From NCBI GenBank assembly GCA_019359595.1, contig JAHHGZ010000009.1, forward strand, positions 62,001 through 126,000: a stretch of 64,000 nucleotides of DNA, written 5' to 3'. The DNA comes from Cyanomargarita calcarea GSE-NOS-MK-12-04C. Its GTDB lineage: Bacteria; Cyanobacteriota; Cyanobacteriia; Cyanobacteriales; Nostocaceae. Both the position numbers and the translations under genes were made by a program. The notes below the pieces were generated by a model. The model was not told where the DNA came from. It saw only the letters and a program-made list of their open reading frames with translations, and did not search any database. Of this stretch, positions 27,728-37,013 are shown piece by piece (the stretch's first letter is position 1; each line of letters starts with the position of its first letter).

Positions 27728-29014
27728 ATGTGTGCCACAAGAAGTTCATTTTGGTCAAGGAATATAGAATTATTTCGCCAAAAAATCAAAGAATATTTGC
27801 TTGATAAGAAACAATGGTTTTTTGATACACCAGAAAGAGCGCTTTTTAAAGCATACGAAGCAGCACAAGTAATTAAAAATATAGAACAAGAACAGTTTGG
27901 GGGTAAAAAGATATCTTTGGAATCTGAGAGTTATACCCCAAATGTCATGTCTTATTGGGAGGAAATTCTTGATAAGAACCTAATTACTGTTAAGGTTAAA
28001 CTCTCAGAATTTAAGTTGAGTCGTTCAATTTTAAAAAATTCCAGTAGTGTTTTTTTAGAGAAATTAAAGTTTATTGATGAAGTGGTGGCCAAATATAGAC
28101 CACAAGATGAACTGTATGAATCCAAAGCTATAATACCAATTCCTGAATCAATTCCTCAAAAATTGGAAATAAAGCAAAATTCATCTACTGTAGATCCTAC
28201 TAGAGTTAAACCTCATCAAAAAACAGGAATTTTACCAAGGTCAATAGGAAGAACATTTAATAGAATTACAGCAGATTTAACTCCGGGTGGAGAAGAGAAA
28301 ATTGTCAAAAATTATCGGGATACTAAAAATAGAACAAGAATTTCTGTGAAATTTTTGGCAATGTTAGTGATTGTGCCGCTTTTGACTCAGATCGCAACCA
28401 AGCATTTTTTAGTAAAGCCGATAGTAGACAGAGTTAGAGGTGAGAATGACACTGAGATTTTCCTCAACTCGGAAATGCAAGAAAAAGCTTATCATGAACT
28501 AAAGATTTTTGAACAAGAACTAAAGTTTAAAAATTTCCTGGAAGAAGCACCACAAATTACTCCAGAAGTTATAAAATCAAAAGTTAGAAACAAAGCAGTT
28601 GAGATAGCTGAAGAATTTAGGGTAAAAACTCATAGTGCTATCAGCAATATTTTTGCGGATATGATATCACTTATCGCTTTTGCTGTAGTCGTGGCTACTA
28701 GTAAAAGAGAAATTGTAGTTGTTAAAGAATTTATGGATGATATGGTTTATGGTTTAAGTGATAGTGCGAAAGCTTTTTTAATTATTTTATGTACAGATAT
28801 ATTTGTCGGATTTCACTCACCACATGGATGGATAGTACTGCTGGAAGGATTTTCACAACATATTGGGTTAGCGGCAGAAAATAAAAGTTGGGTAAATTTA
28901 TTTATCGCCACATTCCCTGTCATTTTAGACACTATAATTAAATATTGGATATTCCGTTACCTGAGTCGTTTATCTCCTTCAGCACTCGCTACATTGAAAG
29001 AGATGAATGAGTAG
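27728..29014 (+). CDS. pcxA: Proton extrusion protein PcxA (CemA family)
   Basis: A 428-residue CemA/PcxA membrane protein needed for light-driven H+ extrusion that supports CO2 and bicarbonate uptake. The N-terminal 190 residues are soluble (FWSRNIELFRQKIKEYLLD), followed by ADLTPGGEEKIVKNYR. Four hydrophobic helices follow (about 225-245, 300-325, 350-375 and 395-415). The signature FHSPHGWIVLLEGF is intact. It begins 87 bp after the carbonic anhydrase gene. Length matches cyanobacterial homologues. A hairpin follows at 29064. Confidence 0.93.
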   Translation: MCATRSSFWSRNIELFRQKIKEYLLDKKQWFFDTPERALFKAYEAAQVIKNIEQEQFGGKKISLESESYTPNVMSYWEEILDKNLITVKVKLSEFKLSRSILKNSSSVFLEKLKFIDEVVAKYRPQDELYESKAIIPIPESIPQKLEIKQNSSTVDPTRVKPHQKTGILPRSIGRTFNRITADLTPGGEEKIVKNYRDTKNRTRISVKFLAMLVIVPLLTQIATKHFLVKPIVDRVRGENDTEIFLNSEMQEKAYHELKIFEQELKFKNFLEEAPQITPEVIKSKVRNKAVEIAEEFRVKTHSAISNIFADMISLIAFAVVVATSKREIVVVKEFMDDMVYGLSDSAKAFLIILCTDIFVGFHSPHGWIVLLEGFSQHIGLAAENKSWVNLFIATFPVILDTIIKYWIFRYLSRLSPSALATLKEMNE

Positions 29015-29480
29015 GGGGAAGGCAGAGCAACAAGCCGTGAACTAAAGTTCCGGCTAAGAGCTTAAACCCATTGAAATGGGTTGGGATTTTTATAATAAAC
29101 ATATCTGGTGCCTTGCGTATAAACCACACATTTATATTTTTAGAAGTTATGAAAATTACTATAAAATTTAATGGAATTGTGCTATTAGACAAGGACTTAT
29201 AGTCGCTGGCAATTAAGGACGTTAATCGATTTTCCCAATCAATAACAGTGATAATTTTGACATTTTTTTTCGACTAAGCTATTAGTTCATATGTGGCATA
29301 TTGAAGGTATTTTTTTTAGACGAGATGACCGTATATGTACTGAAGCCGCGTCCCATCGCCACAAACACATTTTTTTAAATTCCCTAAAAGCCTTGCTATA
29401 TAAGGGGTTGAAAAGGCGTGTTGAATGAGCTAGAATGGGCTAAAATTATTGTTGACATAGCCTCAACCTTCCACTAATAA
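29015..29480. other. Intergenic region between pcxA and acyP
   Basis: About 465 bp between convergent genes. It contains the hairpin at 29064-29082 preceded by ACTAAAGTTCCGGCTAAGAGC, a motif that looks like part of a dispersed repeat. No gene was seen. Confidence 0.5.
29064..29090 (+). terminator. Hairpin terminator after pcxA
   Basis: AAACCCATT pairs with AATGGGTTT-like sequence (AACCCATTGAAATGGGTT) and is followed by GGGATTTTTAT, 50 bp after the pcxA stop codon. Confidence 0.65.
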
Positions 29481-29759
29481 TTATCGCCTGACTTGAAACC
29501 CCTGCAAATGCTCCGGTTCCTCATACTCAATCAAAACATCTTTCACAACAGAATCAGGTGGTCCCTGGTGACACCAGCGAATCATTTCCTCCACGACTTC
29601 CTGCCTTCCTTCAAAAACTGCTTCTACACGGCGATCGCTAAGATTTCGCACCCAACCGTTGATTCCAAGGTGAGTAGCGGTATCAACAGTGGCATAGCGA
29701 TAACCTACCCCTTGGACTTTACCACTAACGAATACATGGGCGCGGATTTGGTGCAGCAT
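29481..29759 (-). CDS. acyP: Acylphosphatase
   Basis: A 92-residue acylphosphatase that hydrolyses carboxyl-phosphate bonds. The phosphate-binding loop with the catalytic arginine is visible in GKVQGVGYRY (about residues 14-23), and the catalytic asparagine in GWVRNLSDRRVEAVFEG. Length is standard. It is monocistronic and divergent from the DUF1823 gene. Confidence 0.92.
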   Translation of the reverse strand: MLHQIRAHVFVSGKVQGVGYRYATVDTATHLGINGWVRNLSDRRVEAVFEGRQEVVEEMIRWCHQGPPDSVVKDVLIEYEEPEHLQGFQVRR

Positions 29760-29846
29760 TTTTTGACTGATTCGTTACCACTTCCACTTTAGCACTAACT
29801 GAGTAATGCGATATTTTCACTCTTTTCTTGGAATTTGGAATTACTT

Positions 29847-30206
29847 ATGTCTAACTTACCACCACTGAACACAGAAACTATTTGGGCAATTATCAATGAA
29901 GAAATTGATGATGCTACCGTCAACCAGTTGGTATGGTACTACTTAGGCTATCGCTATGAAGAATCATCTGGAAAATGGGATACTACAGGGGTATCAGAAG
30001 AATGGCTGATTGAGTACCCAGAACCACCTAATTTCATCGAAAATCGGCCTCCAACAGTCAAGCTGACTCGTTCAATTCCCAAAGAAAATAAGCAAATTCT
30101 CAAAGAAAAATTGGGCTTTACAGGTTACAAAATTGGTGAATTTGGTCCCAGGCAAACTCGTAGGGCAACTGCAGCAAATTGGTTATTTAGTTATATGCAA
30201 TCCTAA
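29847..30206 (+). CDS. DUF1823 family protein
   Basis: A 119-residue cyanobacterial and plastid-related DUF1823 protein. The N terminus MSNLPPLNTETIWAI and the segment NQLVWYYLGYRYE are typical, as is the end RRATAANWLFSYMQ. Function is unknown. ATG 29847 was preferred to an upstream in-frame start because family members begin MSxLPPLNTET. No membrane or signal segment. A strong terminator lies 5 bp after the stop. Confidence 0.85.
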   Translation: MSNLPPLNTETIWAIINEEIDDATVNQLVWYYLGYRYEESSGKWDTTGVSEEWLIEYPEPPNFIENRPPTVKLTRSIPKENKQILKEKLGFTGYKIGEFGPRQTRRATAANWLFSYMQS

Positions 30207-30508
30207 TATTAGATCCCCGACTTTTTGAGAAGTCGGGGATCTGTATGTATAAAGAATACAAATTTAATAAAAAAATATTCCTTCAGACAGAGGTAATAAT
30301 TAGATAATTCTTACTAAAGAATGATTTGCGGAAGCCTTGGAGAAATGGATAATACTGACAACAATAGGCGTAATTCAACATCATTCCTCTCTTCTAATTG
30401 CTAATCACTAATCGCTATCAAGCCATTAAAAATTAGCCATTAGTAACATTATGATTTCATGTTGTTTGCGTTTATGTACTTACCTATTATGTATTGCCAA
30501 ATACTTTT
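30207..30508. other. Intergenic region before the first GH13 gene
   Basis: About 300 bp; the left 35 bp are the terminator at 30211-30242. The remainder is AT-rich and probably carries the GH13 promoter. Confidence 0.5.
30211..30242 (+). terminator. Intrinsic terminator (GATCCCCGACTT hairpin)
   Basis: AGATCCCCGACTT pairs with AAGTCGGGGATCT around a 6-nt loop. Related hairpins occur at 37195-37225 and at 63335-63350, so the sequence is also a dispersed repeat. Confidence 0.75.
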
Positions 30509-32167
30509 ATGACAAAGCCAATTGAATTTAATTTATTTGCGCCATATAACAATGCAGCAGCGTTAATTGGTTCTTTTTCTGATTGGGAAGAAATTCCAAT
30601 GGAGAAAGGAGAAGATGGTTATTTCCGCACAACTGTTGAGTTAAAAGATGGCACTTATGAATATAAATTCCGCGTTCAATCAAAATCGTGGTTTTTTGAA
30701 CCAGACCAATGGGTAGATGTTACCGACCCTTATGCCACAGATATTAATGAATCAACTGGAAAAGATAACAGCGTTCTTCGGATAAAAGATGGCGAAAGAG
30801 TTGTTGATACTTATGTTTGGCAGCATGACGATAAACCCTTACCTGCTGACCATGAATTAGTAATTTATGAAATGCACATTGCGGATTTTTCTGGGGGTGA
30901 AGATGACCCAAATCCGCGAGGAAAGTACAAACACGCGATTGAGAAGTTAGATTATATTTTAGAGTTGGGAATTAACGCGATTGAGTTAATGCCAATCAAA
31001 GAATATCCAGGTGATTTTAGCTGGGGTTACAATCCGCGTTATTTCTTTGCAACTGAATCGAGTTATGGGCCGACATCAGAATTAAAGCAGTTGATTGACG
31101 AGTGTCATGCTAGAGGCATTCGGGTCATCATGGACGGTATTTACAATCACTCAGAAGCATCCAGTCCGCTAACACAAATAGACCACGATTTATGGTATCA
31201 TCACTCACCCCGTGACCCTGGTAATAACTGGGGACCGGAATTTAATTACGAACTCTACGATGAGAAATTAGAGACTTATCCAGCGCGAAAATTTATTGGT
31301 GATACAATCCGTTTTTGGATTCAAGAATATCATATAGATGGGATTCGCTACGATGCCGCACGACAAATTGCCAATTACGACTTCATGCATTGGATTGTGC
31401 AAGAAGCAAAACAAAGTGCTGGTGCGAAGCCTTTTTATAACATTGCCGAACATATTCCAGAAACTCCCAGCATCACTAATGTGGATGGTCCAATGGATGG
31501 TTGCTGGCACGATAGTTTCTATCATTGCATCGTCGAACATATTTGCGGTGACACCTTTGATTTAGAACGTCTAAAAGATGTTATTGATTGTAAACGTCAA
31601 GGTTTCTTGGGTGCAACAAATGTTGTCAATTACTTGACAAATCACGACCACAATCATTTAATGGTCGAATTAGGCGATCGCCAAATTTTTGATGAAGAAG
31701 CATTCAAACGCGCTAAACTAGGCGCAGCAATGTTAATGACAGCAGTTGGTGTGCCGATGCTTTGGATGGGTGAAGAATTTGGCGAGTACAAAGCCAAAAC
31801 ACCTGATTCAGCTAAAATAGATTGGAAGCTGTTGGGGAATGACCTAAATCGCAGTTTGTTTGAATACTACAAAGGGTTAATAAATCTGCGTAAAAACAAC
31901 CATGCCCTCTACACGGAAAATATCGACTTCATCCACGAAAATTCGGAGACAAAAGTATTGGCATACAGCCGATGGAATGAAGAAGGTTCTCGTGTGGTTG
32001 TCGTAGCCAATTTCTCAGAAAACTTCCTAGCTGGCTATCACGTTCCTAACTTCCCCAGCGGTGGTACATGGCACGAGTGGACAGGCAATTATGATGTCGA
32101 AGCCGGGGATGATGGTATCATGGCCGACCTAGGACCATACGAAGCCAAAGTATTCGTCTGGCAGTAA
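30509..32167 (+). CDS. GH13 alpha-amylase-family enzyme with N-terminal CBM48-like domain
   Basis: A 552-residue alpha-glucan enzyme. An N-terminal immunoglobulin-like CBM48/E-set domain (residues 1-90, IGSFSDWEEIPMEK) precedes a GH13 barrel. Catalytic residues are visible: the nucleophile Asp in DGIRYDAAR, the acid Glu in YNIAEHIP, and the transition-state Asp in NYLTNHDHNH. A C-terminal beta domain ends the protein. It is related to branching enzymes and trehalohydrolases but is shorter than GlgB. ATG 30509 is preferred to an upstream TTG. A close paralogue lies at 43307-45001. Probable role in glycogen or maltodextrin turnover in the cytoplasm. Confidence 0.88.
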   Translation: MTKPIEFNLFAPYNNAAALIGSFSDWEEIPMEKGEDGYFRTTVELKDGTYEYKFRVQSKSWFFEPDQWVDVTDPYATDINESTGKDNSVLRIKDGERVVDTYVWQHDDKPLPADHELVIYEMHIADFSGGEDDPNPRGKYKHAIEKLDYILELGINAIELMPIKEYPGDFSWGYNPRYFFATESSYGPTSELKQLIDECHARGIRVIMDGIYNHSEASSPLTQIDHDLWYHHSPRDPGNNWGPEFNYELYDEKLETYPARKFIGDTIRFWIQEYHIDGIRYDAARQIANYDFMHWIVQEAKQSAGAKPFYNIAEHIPETPSITNVDGPMDGCWHDSFYHCIVEHICGDTFDLERLKDVIDCKRQGFLGATNVVNYLTNHDHNHLMVELGDRQIFDEEAFKRAKLGAAMLMTAVGVPMLWMGEEFGEYKAKTPDSAKIDWKLLGNDLNRSLFEYYKGLINLRKNNHALYTENIDFIHENSETKVLAYSRWNEEGSRVVVVANFSENFLAGYHVPNFPSGGTWHEWTGNYDVEAGDDGIMADLGPYEAKVFVWQ

Positions 32168-32560
32168 TCTTACAAATGAAGGAAGAAGGAAGAGGGAAGA
32201 AGGAATAATTTAGGATCGTTCTGAGTTTAGAGCTTCAGTCAAAAAAAGATGTTTTTTGATTTGAGTGCAACGTTAGGGAAGCGGCACCTCCTTAACGTTG
32301 TTTTCCCGTAGGGTAGTGCTAAAAAACAGCGTCCTTGTTTTAATCCCACCCCTTTTAAGGTTTGGTACTTCTTACTTCGTGAACATATTAGTCTTCTTGC
32401 AAAAGTAAAAAAATACGAATAATTAACCGTAGATGTACGCGGATATACGCAGATAGAATCTGGGATTTTCTCGGTTAAAAAAAGCTAAAAATATGTATGT
32501 GTTATTGTTGTTACCTTTGAATTACAATATGTAAATGAATTTCTCTGCTCTATCTCCAAT
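32168..32560. other. Intergenic region between GH13 and DAHP synthase genes
   Basis: About 390 bp. AAGGAAG heptamers lie at 32176-32205. CAACGTTAGGG at 32268 can pair with CCTTAACGTTG at 32290, giving a hairpin of unknown role in the DAHP synthase leader region. No gene. Confidence 0.5.
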
Positions 32561-33616
32561 ATGCATCAACTATTTAACACAAACATTGAGAATGCACAAG
32601 TTTTACTAACCCCAAGTGAAGTTAAATCAAAACTACCTTTAACAGAATTAGCTGAACAAATTGTTTTGAAATCCCGGCAAGAATTAGAAGATATCCTAGA
32701 TTTTCAAGACAGCAGAAAGTTTATAGTTGTTGGTCCATGTTCGATTCATGACACAAAAGCAGCCCTAGAGTATTCAGCGAGATTAAAAAATCTTGCCGAA
32801 AAAGTCAACGATAAACTATTTTTGTTGATGAGGGTATATTTTGAGAAACCTAGAACAACAGTCGGATGGAAAGGATTAATTAATGACCCTGATATGGATG
32901 ATTCTTTCCATATTGAAAAGGGGATGTTAATTGCCCGTGAATTATTGATAAAAATTGCCGAATTGGGATTACCTGCCGCTACAGAAGCTCTTGACCCAAT
33001 CATCCCTCAATATATTAGCGAACTGATTACTTGGTCGGCAATTGGAGCGAGAACAACAGAATCACAAACTCACCGGGAAATGGCAAGTGGATTATCAATG
33101 CCTGTGGGTTTTAAAAATGGTACCGATGGTAGTATTCAAGTAGCTTTGAATGCTCTAGAATCAGCAAAAAATCCTCATAATTTCCTAGGGATTAATCATG
33201 AGGGTCAAGTCAGCATATTTAAAACTAAAGGTAATACACACGGTCATGTAATTTTACGAGGTGGAAACGATGGACCAAACTTTGATGCAGCGAATGTAGA
33301 AATAGTCGAAACAAAGTTAAAAGAGGCAGATTTATCACCGAGAATAGTTATTGACTGCAGTCATGGCAATTCTAATAAGGACTATAAATTGCAATCTGCT
33401 GTTTTTGAAAATGCAGTTTCGCAAATTATGGATGGGAATACATCTATCGTGGGGATGATGTTAGAGTCCAATTTGTCTGAAGGTGGTCAAAAAATTCCTA
33501 ATAACAAAGAGGAATTAAAATATGGTGTTTCTGTAACTGATAAATGTATTAGTTGGGAAGAAACGGAAAAAATTATTTTGGCTGCTTATGAAAGGTTAGG
33601 GACTTTGAAAAAATAA
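32561..33616 (+). CDS. aroG: 3-deoxy-7-phosphoheptulonate (DAHP) synthase, type I-alpha
   Basis: A 351-residue enzyme condensing phosphoenolpyruvate and erythrose-4-phosphate, the first step of the shikimate pathway. Signatures are VVGPCSIHD near the N terminus, MRVYFEKPRTTVGWKGLINDP (split), PAATEALDPIIPQY, and the metal-binding DCSHGNSNKD. This is the E. coli AroG/F/H type, usually feedback-inhibited by an aromatic amino acid through its N-terminal extension. A second, type I-beta enzyme is encoded at 47186. The symbol is by family; which amino acid inhibits it is unknown. Confidence 0.92.
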   Translation: MHQLFNTNIENAQVLLTPSEVKSKLPLTELAEQIVLKSRQELEDILDFQDSRKFIVVGPCSIHDTKAALEYSARLKNLAEKVNDKLFLLMRVYFEKPRTTVGWKGLINDPDMDDSFHIEKGMLIARELLIKIAELGLPAATEALDPIIPQYISELITWSAIGARTTESQTHREMASGLSMPVGFKNGTDGSIQVALNALESAKNPHNFLGINHEGQVSIFKTKGNTHGHVILRGGNDGPNFDAANVEIVETKLKEADLSPRIVIDCSHGNSNKDYKLQSAVFENAVSQIMDGNTSIVGMMLESNLSEGGQKIPNNKEELKYGVSVTDKCISWEETEKIILAAYERLGTLKK

Positions 33617-33619
33617 ACT

Positions 33620-33804
33620 GCCCTCATCCCCCAGCCCCTTCTCCCACTGGGAGAAGGGGAGCTAGTTTGTTTCAAACTCTTTCTTCGTACCCAACTGTTA
33701 ATATTCGCCGTTTTTTATCCTCGGTGTTCTTGTTAATACCCCGACCTAAGAAGGGTTGCCTGTTTTGAGTTGGAGCGGCAGCTTCCTTCTTCCTTCATTC
33801 AATG
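33620..33804. repeat. Hairpin repeat and partial STRR block
   Basis: CCCTCATCCCCCAGCCCC-TTCTCCC pairs with GGGAGAAGGGG at 33622-33662. At 33730-33800 a GTTAATACCCCGACC block, CTGTTTTGAGTTGG and CTTCCTT heptamers repeat the STRR composite pattern up to the Uma2 stop codon. Confidence 0.7.
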
Positions 33805-34416
33805 TCACCAAATTTTGTTCATGCTCACTACGAAACCCGGCATGACCTCGCTACAGTCAATTGACATTGGTGACTCTAATACCTCTATTTCTTGTCCTGG
33901 TCGATAGATTTCAACCTTTTTGTCCTGGGGATTAATGAGTAGTCCTAGACGCACCCCTAGTCGTTGATATTCAACCATCTTGTTCTTGATTGCATACAGT
34001 CTGTCAGTAGCGGAGCGTAGCTCGATGACGAAATCGGGGACTATTGGGATAAATTTGGTGATGTCTATGGACTCTAATCGGGACTTCTCTATCCAAGAGA
34101 CATCGGGTGATGGTTGTCCACCTCCGATCGCAGTAAAGTCATAGCCTGTTGAGGAGTCGAATGCTTCACCTAGTTCGGTTCTTTCATTCCAGACAAAAAG
34201 CTGACCTGACAACCTAAAGTTTTTTTTCCCACTTTCACCACCAGATGGAGCCATCACAATCAATTCTCTATTTGGGGTTAACTCCAGTCTTAAATCGGGG
34301 TTATTGACACATAAGCGATCGAACTGAAGAGGAGTAACAATCAGAGTTGTACCGCTAACATCAAGTAGCAATGGTTGAGTAGCACCAGAGGCAGTAGGAG
34401 CGGTAGCAATTGTCAT
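33805..34416 (-). CDS. Uma2 family endonuclease-like protein (DUF820)
   Basis: A 203-residue Uma2 protein, paralogous to 2276-2878. Shared landmarks are PDVSWIEKSRLES, the core PDFVIELRSATD and LGLLINPQDKKVEIYRPG. The leader sequence before its ATG (GGAGGTTTTATG on the minus strand) matches that of the paralogue, so a whole cassette including the ribosome binding site was duplicated. The nuclease-like fold is known from the family; the role is not. Confidence 0.87.
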   Translation of the reverse strand: MTIATAPTASGATQPLLLDVSGTTLIVTPLQFDRLCVNNPDLRLELTPNRELIVMAPSGGESGKKNFRLSGQLFVWNERTELGEAFDSSTGYDFTAIGGGQPSPDVSWIEKSRLESIDITKFIPIVPDFVIELRSATDRLYAIKNKMVEYQRLGVRLGLLINPQDKKVEIYRPGQEIEVLESPMSIDCSEVMPGFVVSMNKIW

Positions 34417-34506
34417 AAAACCTCCAAACCTTTGTGGGAACTGGTTATGTCACTTTTATTTTATCACTACCACCACAGTCCAAGGGAAGAGGGATGCAGT
34501 GGTGGT

Positions 34507-34603
34507 GCCCTCATCCCCCAGCCCCTTCTCCCCTTGGGAGGAAGGGGGGCTAGAATATTCAAAGTCCCTCTCCCCTTGGGAGAGGGATTTAGGGTGAGGG
34601 CAA
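34507..34603. repeat. Double inverted repeat (CCCTCATCCCCCAGCCCC family)
   Basis: CCCCTTCTCCCC pairs with GGGAGGAAGGGG, then CCCTCTCCCC pairs with GGGAGAGGG, and the outer TGCCCTCA pairs with TGAGGGCA. It sits between the convergently placed 3' end of the CphA2-like gene and the start of the Uma2 gene, so it may also terminate transcription. Confidence 0.7.
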
Positions 34604-34605
34604 AA

Positions 34606-36525
34606 TTACAAGATTGTCCCAATTTCTTTAAGATACACTCTTGTGAATGGTTCACCTTCCCACAGTGCGTAGTCTTCAATCAAACCCTTACGCTGGATTG
34701 TGATGTTGTTTCCTCTCTTAATTACTACTGTGGAATCATCTAAAATATCCCGTGTTAACACCATCTCTGTTTCGGTGGGGTTATCGAGAACCACAATATT
34801 GCTACCTTGGTAAAACATCCCCTGACTTTCCAAGATATCTTCTGTGTATTCAGCTATCAGTAAATCTAGTTTGGGATGACGCAACAAATTTTGGACGTTA
34901 TTGTTGTAATCTTCATTTAAGTTTTTTTCCGAGCGATTTACAAAAACTCGATCTCGGCAAATAGCCCCAATTGTCCAATCTGGATGTTGCAATAAGATAT
35001 GGTCTATCGTCTCTTGAAGTTCGTGAAGTGGGATTTTATTAAAAGTCATAATCGGTATCCTGGCATCTTTACTGGAATTAAAAAAGGTTTCCAGGATATA
35101 GTCAGGTACATCTACGCTTTCACCGATCGCTGGATTAAGATGCATTAAAATCCCAGGTGCAGCATTGATTTCTATGATGGCTAACTCTCCAGACTTCCAA
35201 GATTTGTCCAGACTTGGGGCGATCGCATCAATCCCAAGACAAGTTAAACTAAAGTATTGCGCGATGTCTTGCGCCAAAATGATATTGTCTGGGTGTACGG
35301 TGCGGGTGGCGTCAATGCTTACACCCCCAGCTGAGAGATTGGCAACTTTCCGAAGATATATTGTCCGATCTTTCTCAATTATGCTGTCTAATGACAAGCG
35401 CTGCTCTTCTAGATACAGTTCCATCGCTTCATCAGACTGAATTTTGCTCATCGGTGAGGTGGGTGTATCCAAACGAGCAGGTTTGCGGTTTTCCTTTCTA
35501 ATTAACTCACCAATAGTTGAATCACCGTCACCTACAACCGATGCTGGACGACGTTCGGTAGCTGCAACAAATCTACCGTTAACGCAAAGTAAGCGAAAAT
35601 CTGCTCCCCGGATGCTTTTCTCGACAATTATTCGGGTTGGTTCGGTTTCTGGTATTGCTTTGAATGCGCGACTATAAGCGGATCTCAATTCTTCAGAATC
35701 TCGGACATCAGCAGTTACACCGATTCCTTTGTGACCAACTACAGGTTTAACTGCTACTGGGTAACCCATTCCTTTGGCTACAGATAAAGCTTCCCTTTCT
35801 GTAACAATGATATCACCATTAGGTACGGGGAAGCCTAAGCTTTTTAAGAATGCCTTACAGTCATCCTTGCGGGTAGTGAAGTCTGAATCTATGTGACTAT
35901 CGCAGTTAAATGTTGTTGCCACACCGCGAACTTGTTTTTTTCCATAGCCGTATTGCATCAGTCCTTCTTCCCATAGATAAAAGGTGGGAATATTCTTTTT
36001 GTCTGCTGTTCGCAATAAGGTGTACACTGTCGGACCACCGTAGACAGATTTTCGGAATCTATTTTGTAGCGATCGCATTTGTCCATCTAAATCTATGTCG
36101 TAATCAATGCCGGATGACTGAGTAATGGCTTCAAACCAGTCCCAAACCAGGTAGACTACATCTCTACTTGTCCGTGCATCAAGCGATCGCACAGCTATTC
36201 TCCAGCGTTCGGGGTAGGACTTCACATCCCAACTGTTGAGGTGCAAACCCATATCCAGCTTACCCACTTCCCTGACAGTACTGGCAAATAAATGAGCGTG
36301 GGATTCTAAAGTTTCTTCTTTGATATGAGGATAGCGATCGCCAATAATCGAGACATAATCCTCAATCTGTAACGGTTTATTGAGAGTAAAAGCAAAATCG
36401 AATACCAGTGCCCCTGTCTCTAAATAGGGATTTGGGCCGATGAAATGCTTGAAATTGAAAATATCGAATGTATCAGTTTTTCTAGCATTGATGCGGACTG
36501 CATCGGTGCTTCTTTGTTGAACCAT
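34606..36525 (-). CDS. cphA2: CphA2-like cyanophycin synthetase (ATP-grasp, truncated Mur ligase part)
   Basis: A 639-residue homologue of cyanophycin synthetase. An N-terminal domain (FNFKHFIGPNPYLETG) is followed by an ATP-grasp domain at about 215-480: VAVKPVVGHKGIGVT, EKSIRGADFRLLCVNGRFVAATERRPA split over two strands, and IIEINAAPGILMH with metal ligands. CphA1 is about 900 residues and continues with a Mur-ligase-like domain opening with GTNGKTT. Here that P-loop is absent and only about 140 residues remain. This is the plan of CphA2, which joins beta-Asp-Arg dipeptides into cyanophycin. Cyanophycinase is encoded divergently nearby. Confidence 0.85.
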   Translation of the reverse strand: MVQQRSTDAVRINARKTDTFDIFNFKHFIGPNPYLETGALVFDFAFTLNKPLQIEDYVSIIGDRYPHIKEETLESHAHLFASTVREVGKLDMGLHLNSWDVKSYPERWRIAVRSLDARTSRDVVYLVWDWFEAITQSSGIDYDIDLDGQMRSLQNRFRKSVYGGPTVYTLLRTADKKNIPTFYLWEEGLMQYGYGKKQVRGVATTFNCDSHIDSDFTTRKDDCKAFLKSLGFPVPNGDIIVTEREALSVAKGMGYPVAVKPVVGHKGIGVTADVRDSEELRSAYSRAFKAIPETEPTRIIVEKSIRGADFRLLCVNGRFVAATERRPASVVGDGDSTIGELIRKENRKPARLDTPTSPMSKIQSDEAMELYLEEQRLSLDSIIEKDRTIYLRKVANLSAGGVSIDATRTVHPDNIILAQDIAQYFSLTCLGIDAIAPSLDKSWKSGELAIIEINAAPGILMHLNPAIGESVDVPDYILETFFNSSKDARIPIMTFNKIPLHELQETIDHILLQHPDWTIGAICRDRVFVNRSEKNLNEDYNNNVQNLLRHPKLDLLIAEYTEDILESQGMFYQGSNIVVLDNPTETEMVLTRDILDDSTVVIKRGNNITIQRKGLIEDYALWEGEPFTRVYLKEIGTIL

Positions 36526-36794
36526 TGACTATAACCTTTTAGTAAACGCCCTGGAATTTGGATGCAGGAGCTTAGAATGATTTTTAATTTAAGTTAGTGT
36601 CTGGGTAGCTTCAGCATCTAACGCAAGCTAGCGTAACCCTATTTATAGTGATTGTCAGCTATCTAAAGGCATAAATAATGTGAATATCTTAAGTTTCAAT
36701 CTTTACTCATAGCTAAGAGTATAACTTTTGAAAGGTGTAATTTATTATTGAATAATATATAAATAATAAATAAGGATTTAGGAGACAGCAAGTT
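36526..36794. promoter_or_regulatory. Divergent promoter region of the cphA2-like gene and small ORF
   Basis: About 270 bp, very AT-rich near 36740-36780. Both divergent promoters should lie here. No operator was identified. Confidence 0.4.
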
Positions 36795-37013
36795 ATGAAT
36801 AGCACACAAGCTGCTCTTAGAAAGGAAGTTACAGAACTTGCCGAGCAAGCTTTTCACCGCAAGCTGATTTCTGGTTATGGAGATGGGCCAGATAGTGAGG
36901 AGTTTCAAATTGCATTTCAGGGGAAACCCAGACATCTTCTTCTAGAAGAAGCACGTTCTTTTTTAGTTGACTTGCTTTCTGGCAGTTTGATTAATAATAT
37001 ATTCTCTGATTAG
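36795..37013 (+). CDS. Small protein of unknown function (72 aa) in the cyanophycin locus
   Basis: A 72-residue acidic protein that is probably helical (ALRKEVTELAEQAFHRKLISG, PRHLLLEEARSFLVDLLSG). AGGAG lies about 12 bp before ATG, and a clear terminator follows, so it looks like a real monocistronic gene. I do not recognise the family. It sits between the cphA2-like gene and cyanophycinase, which makes a role in cyanophycin metabolism possible but unproven. Confidence 0.65.
   Translation: MNSTQAALRKEVTELAEQAFHRKLISGYGDGPDSEEFQIAFQGKPRHLLLEEARSFLVDLLSGSLINNIFSD

Noticed and set aside
32268-32300. Riboswitch or attenuator before DAHP synthase
   Set aside because: Only one short hairpin lies far (260 bp) from the start codon, with no leader peptide or known aptamer.
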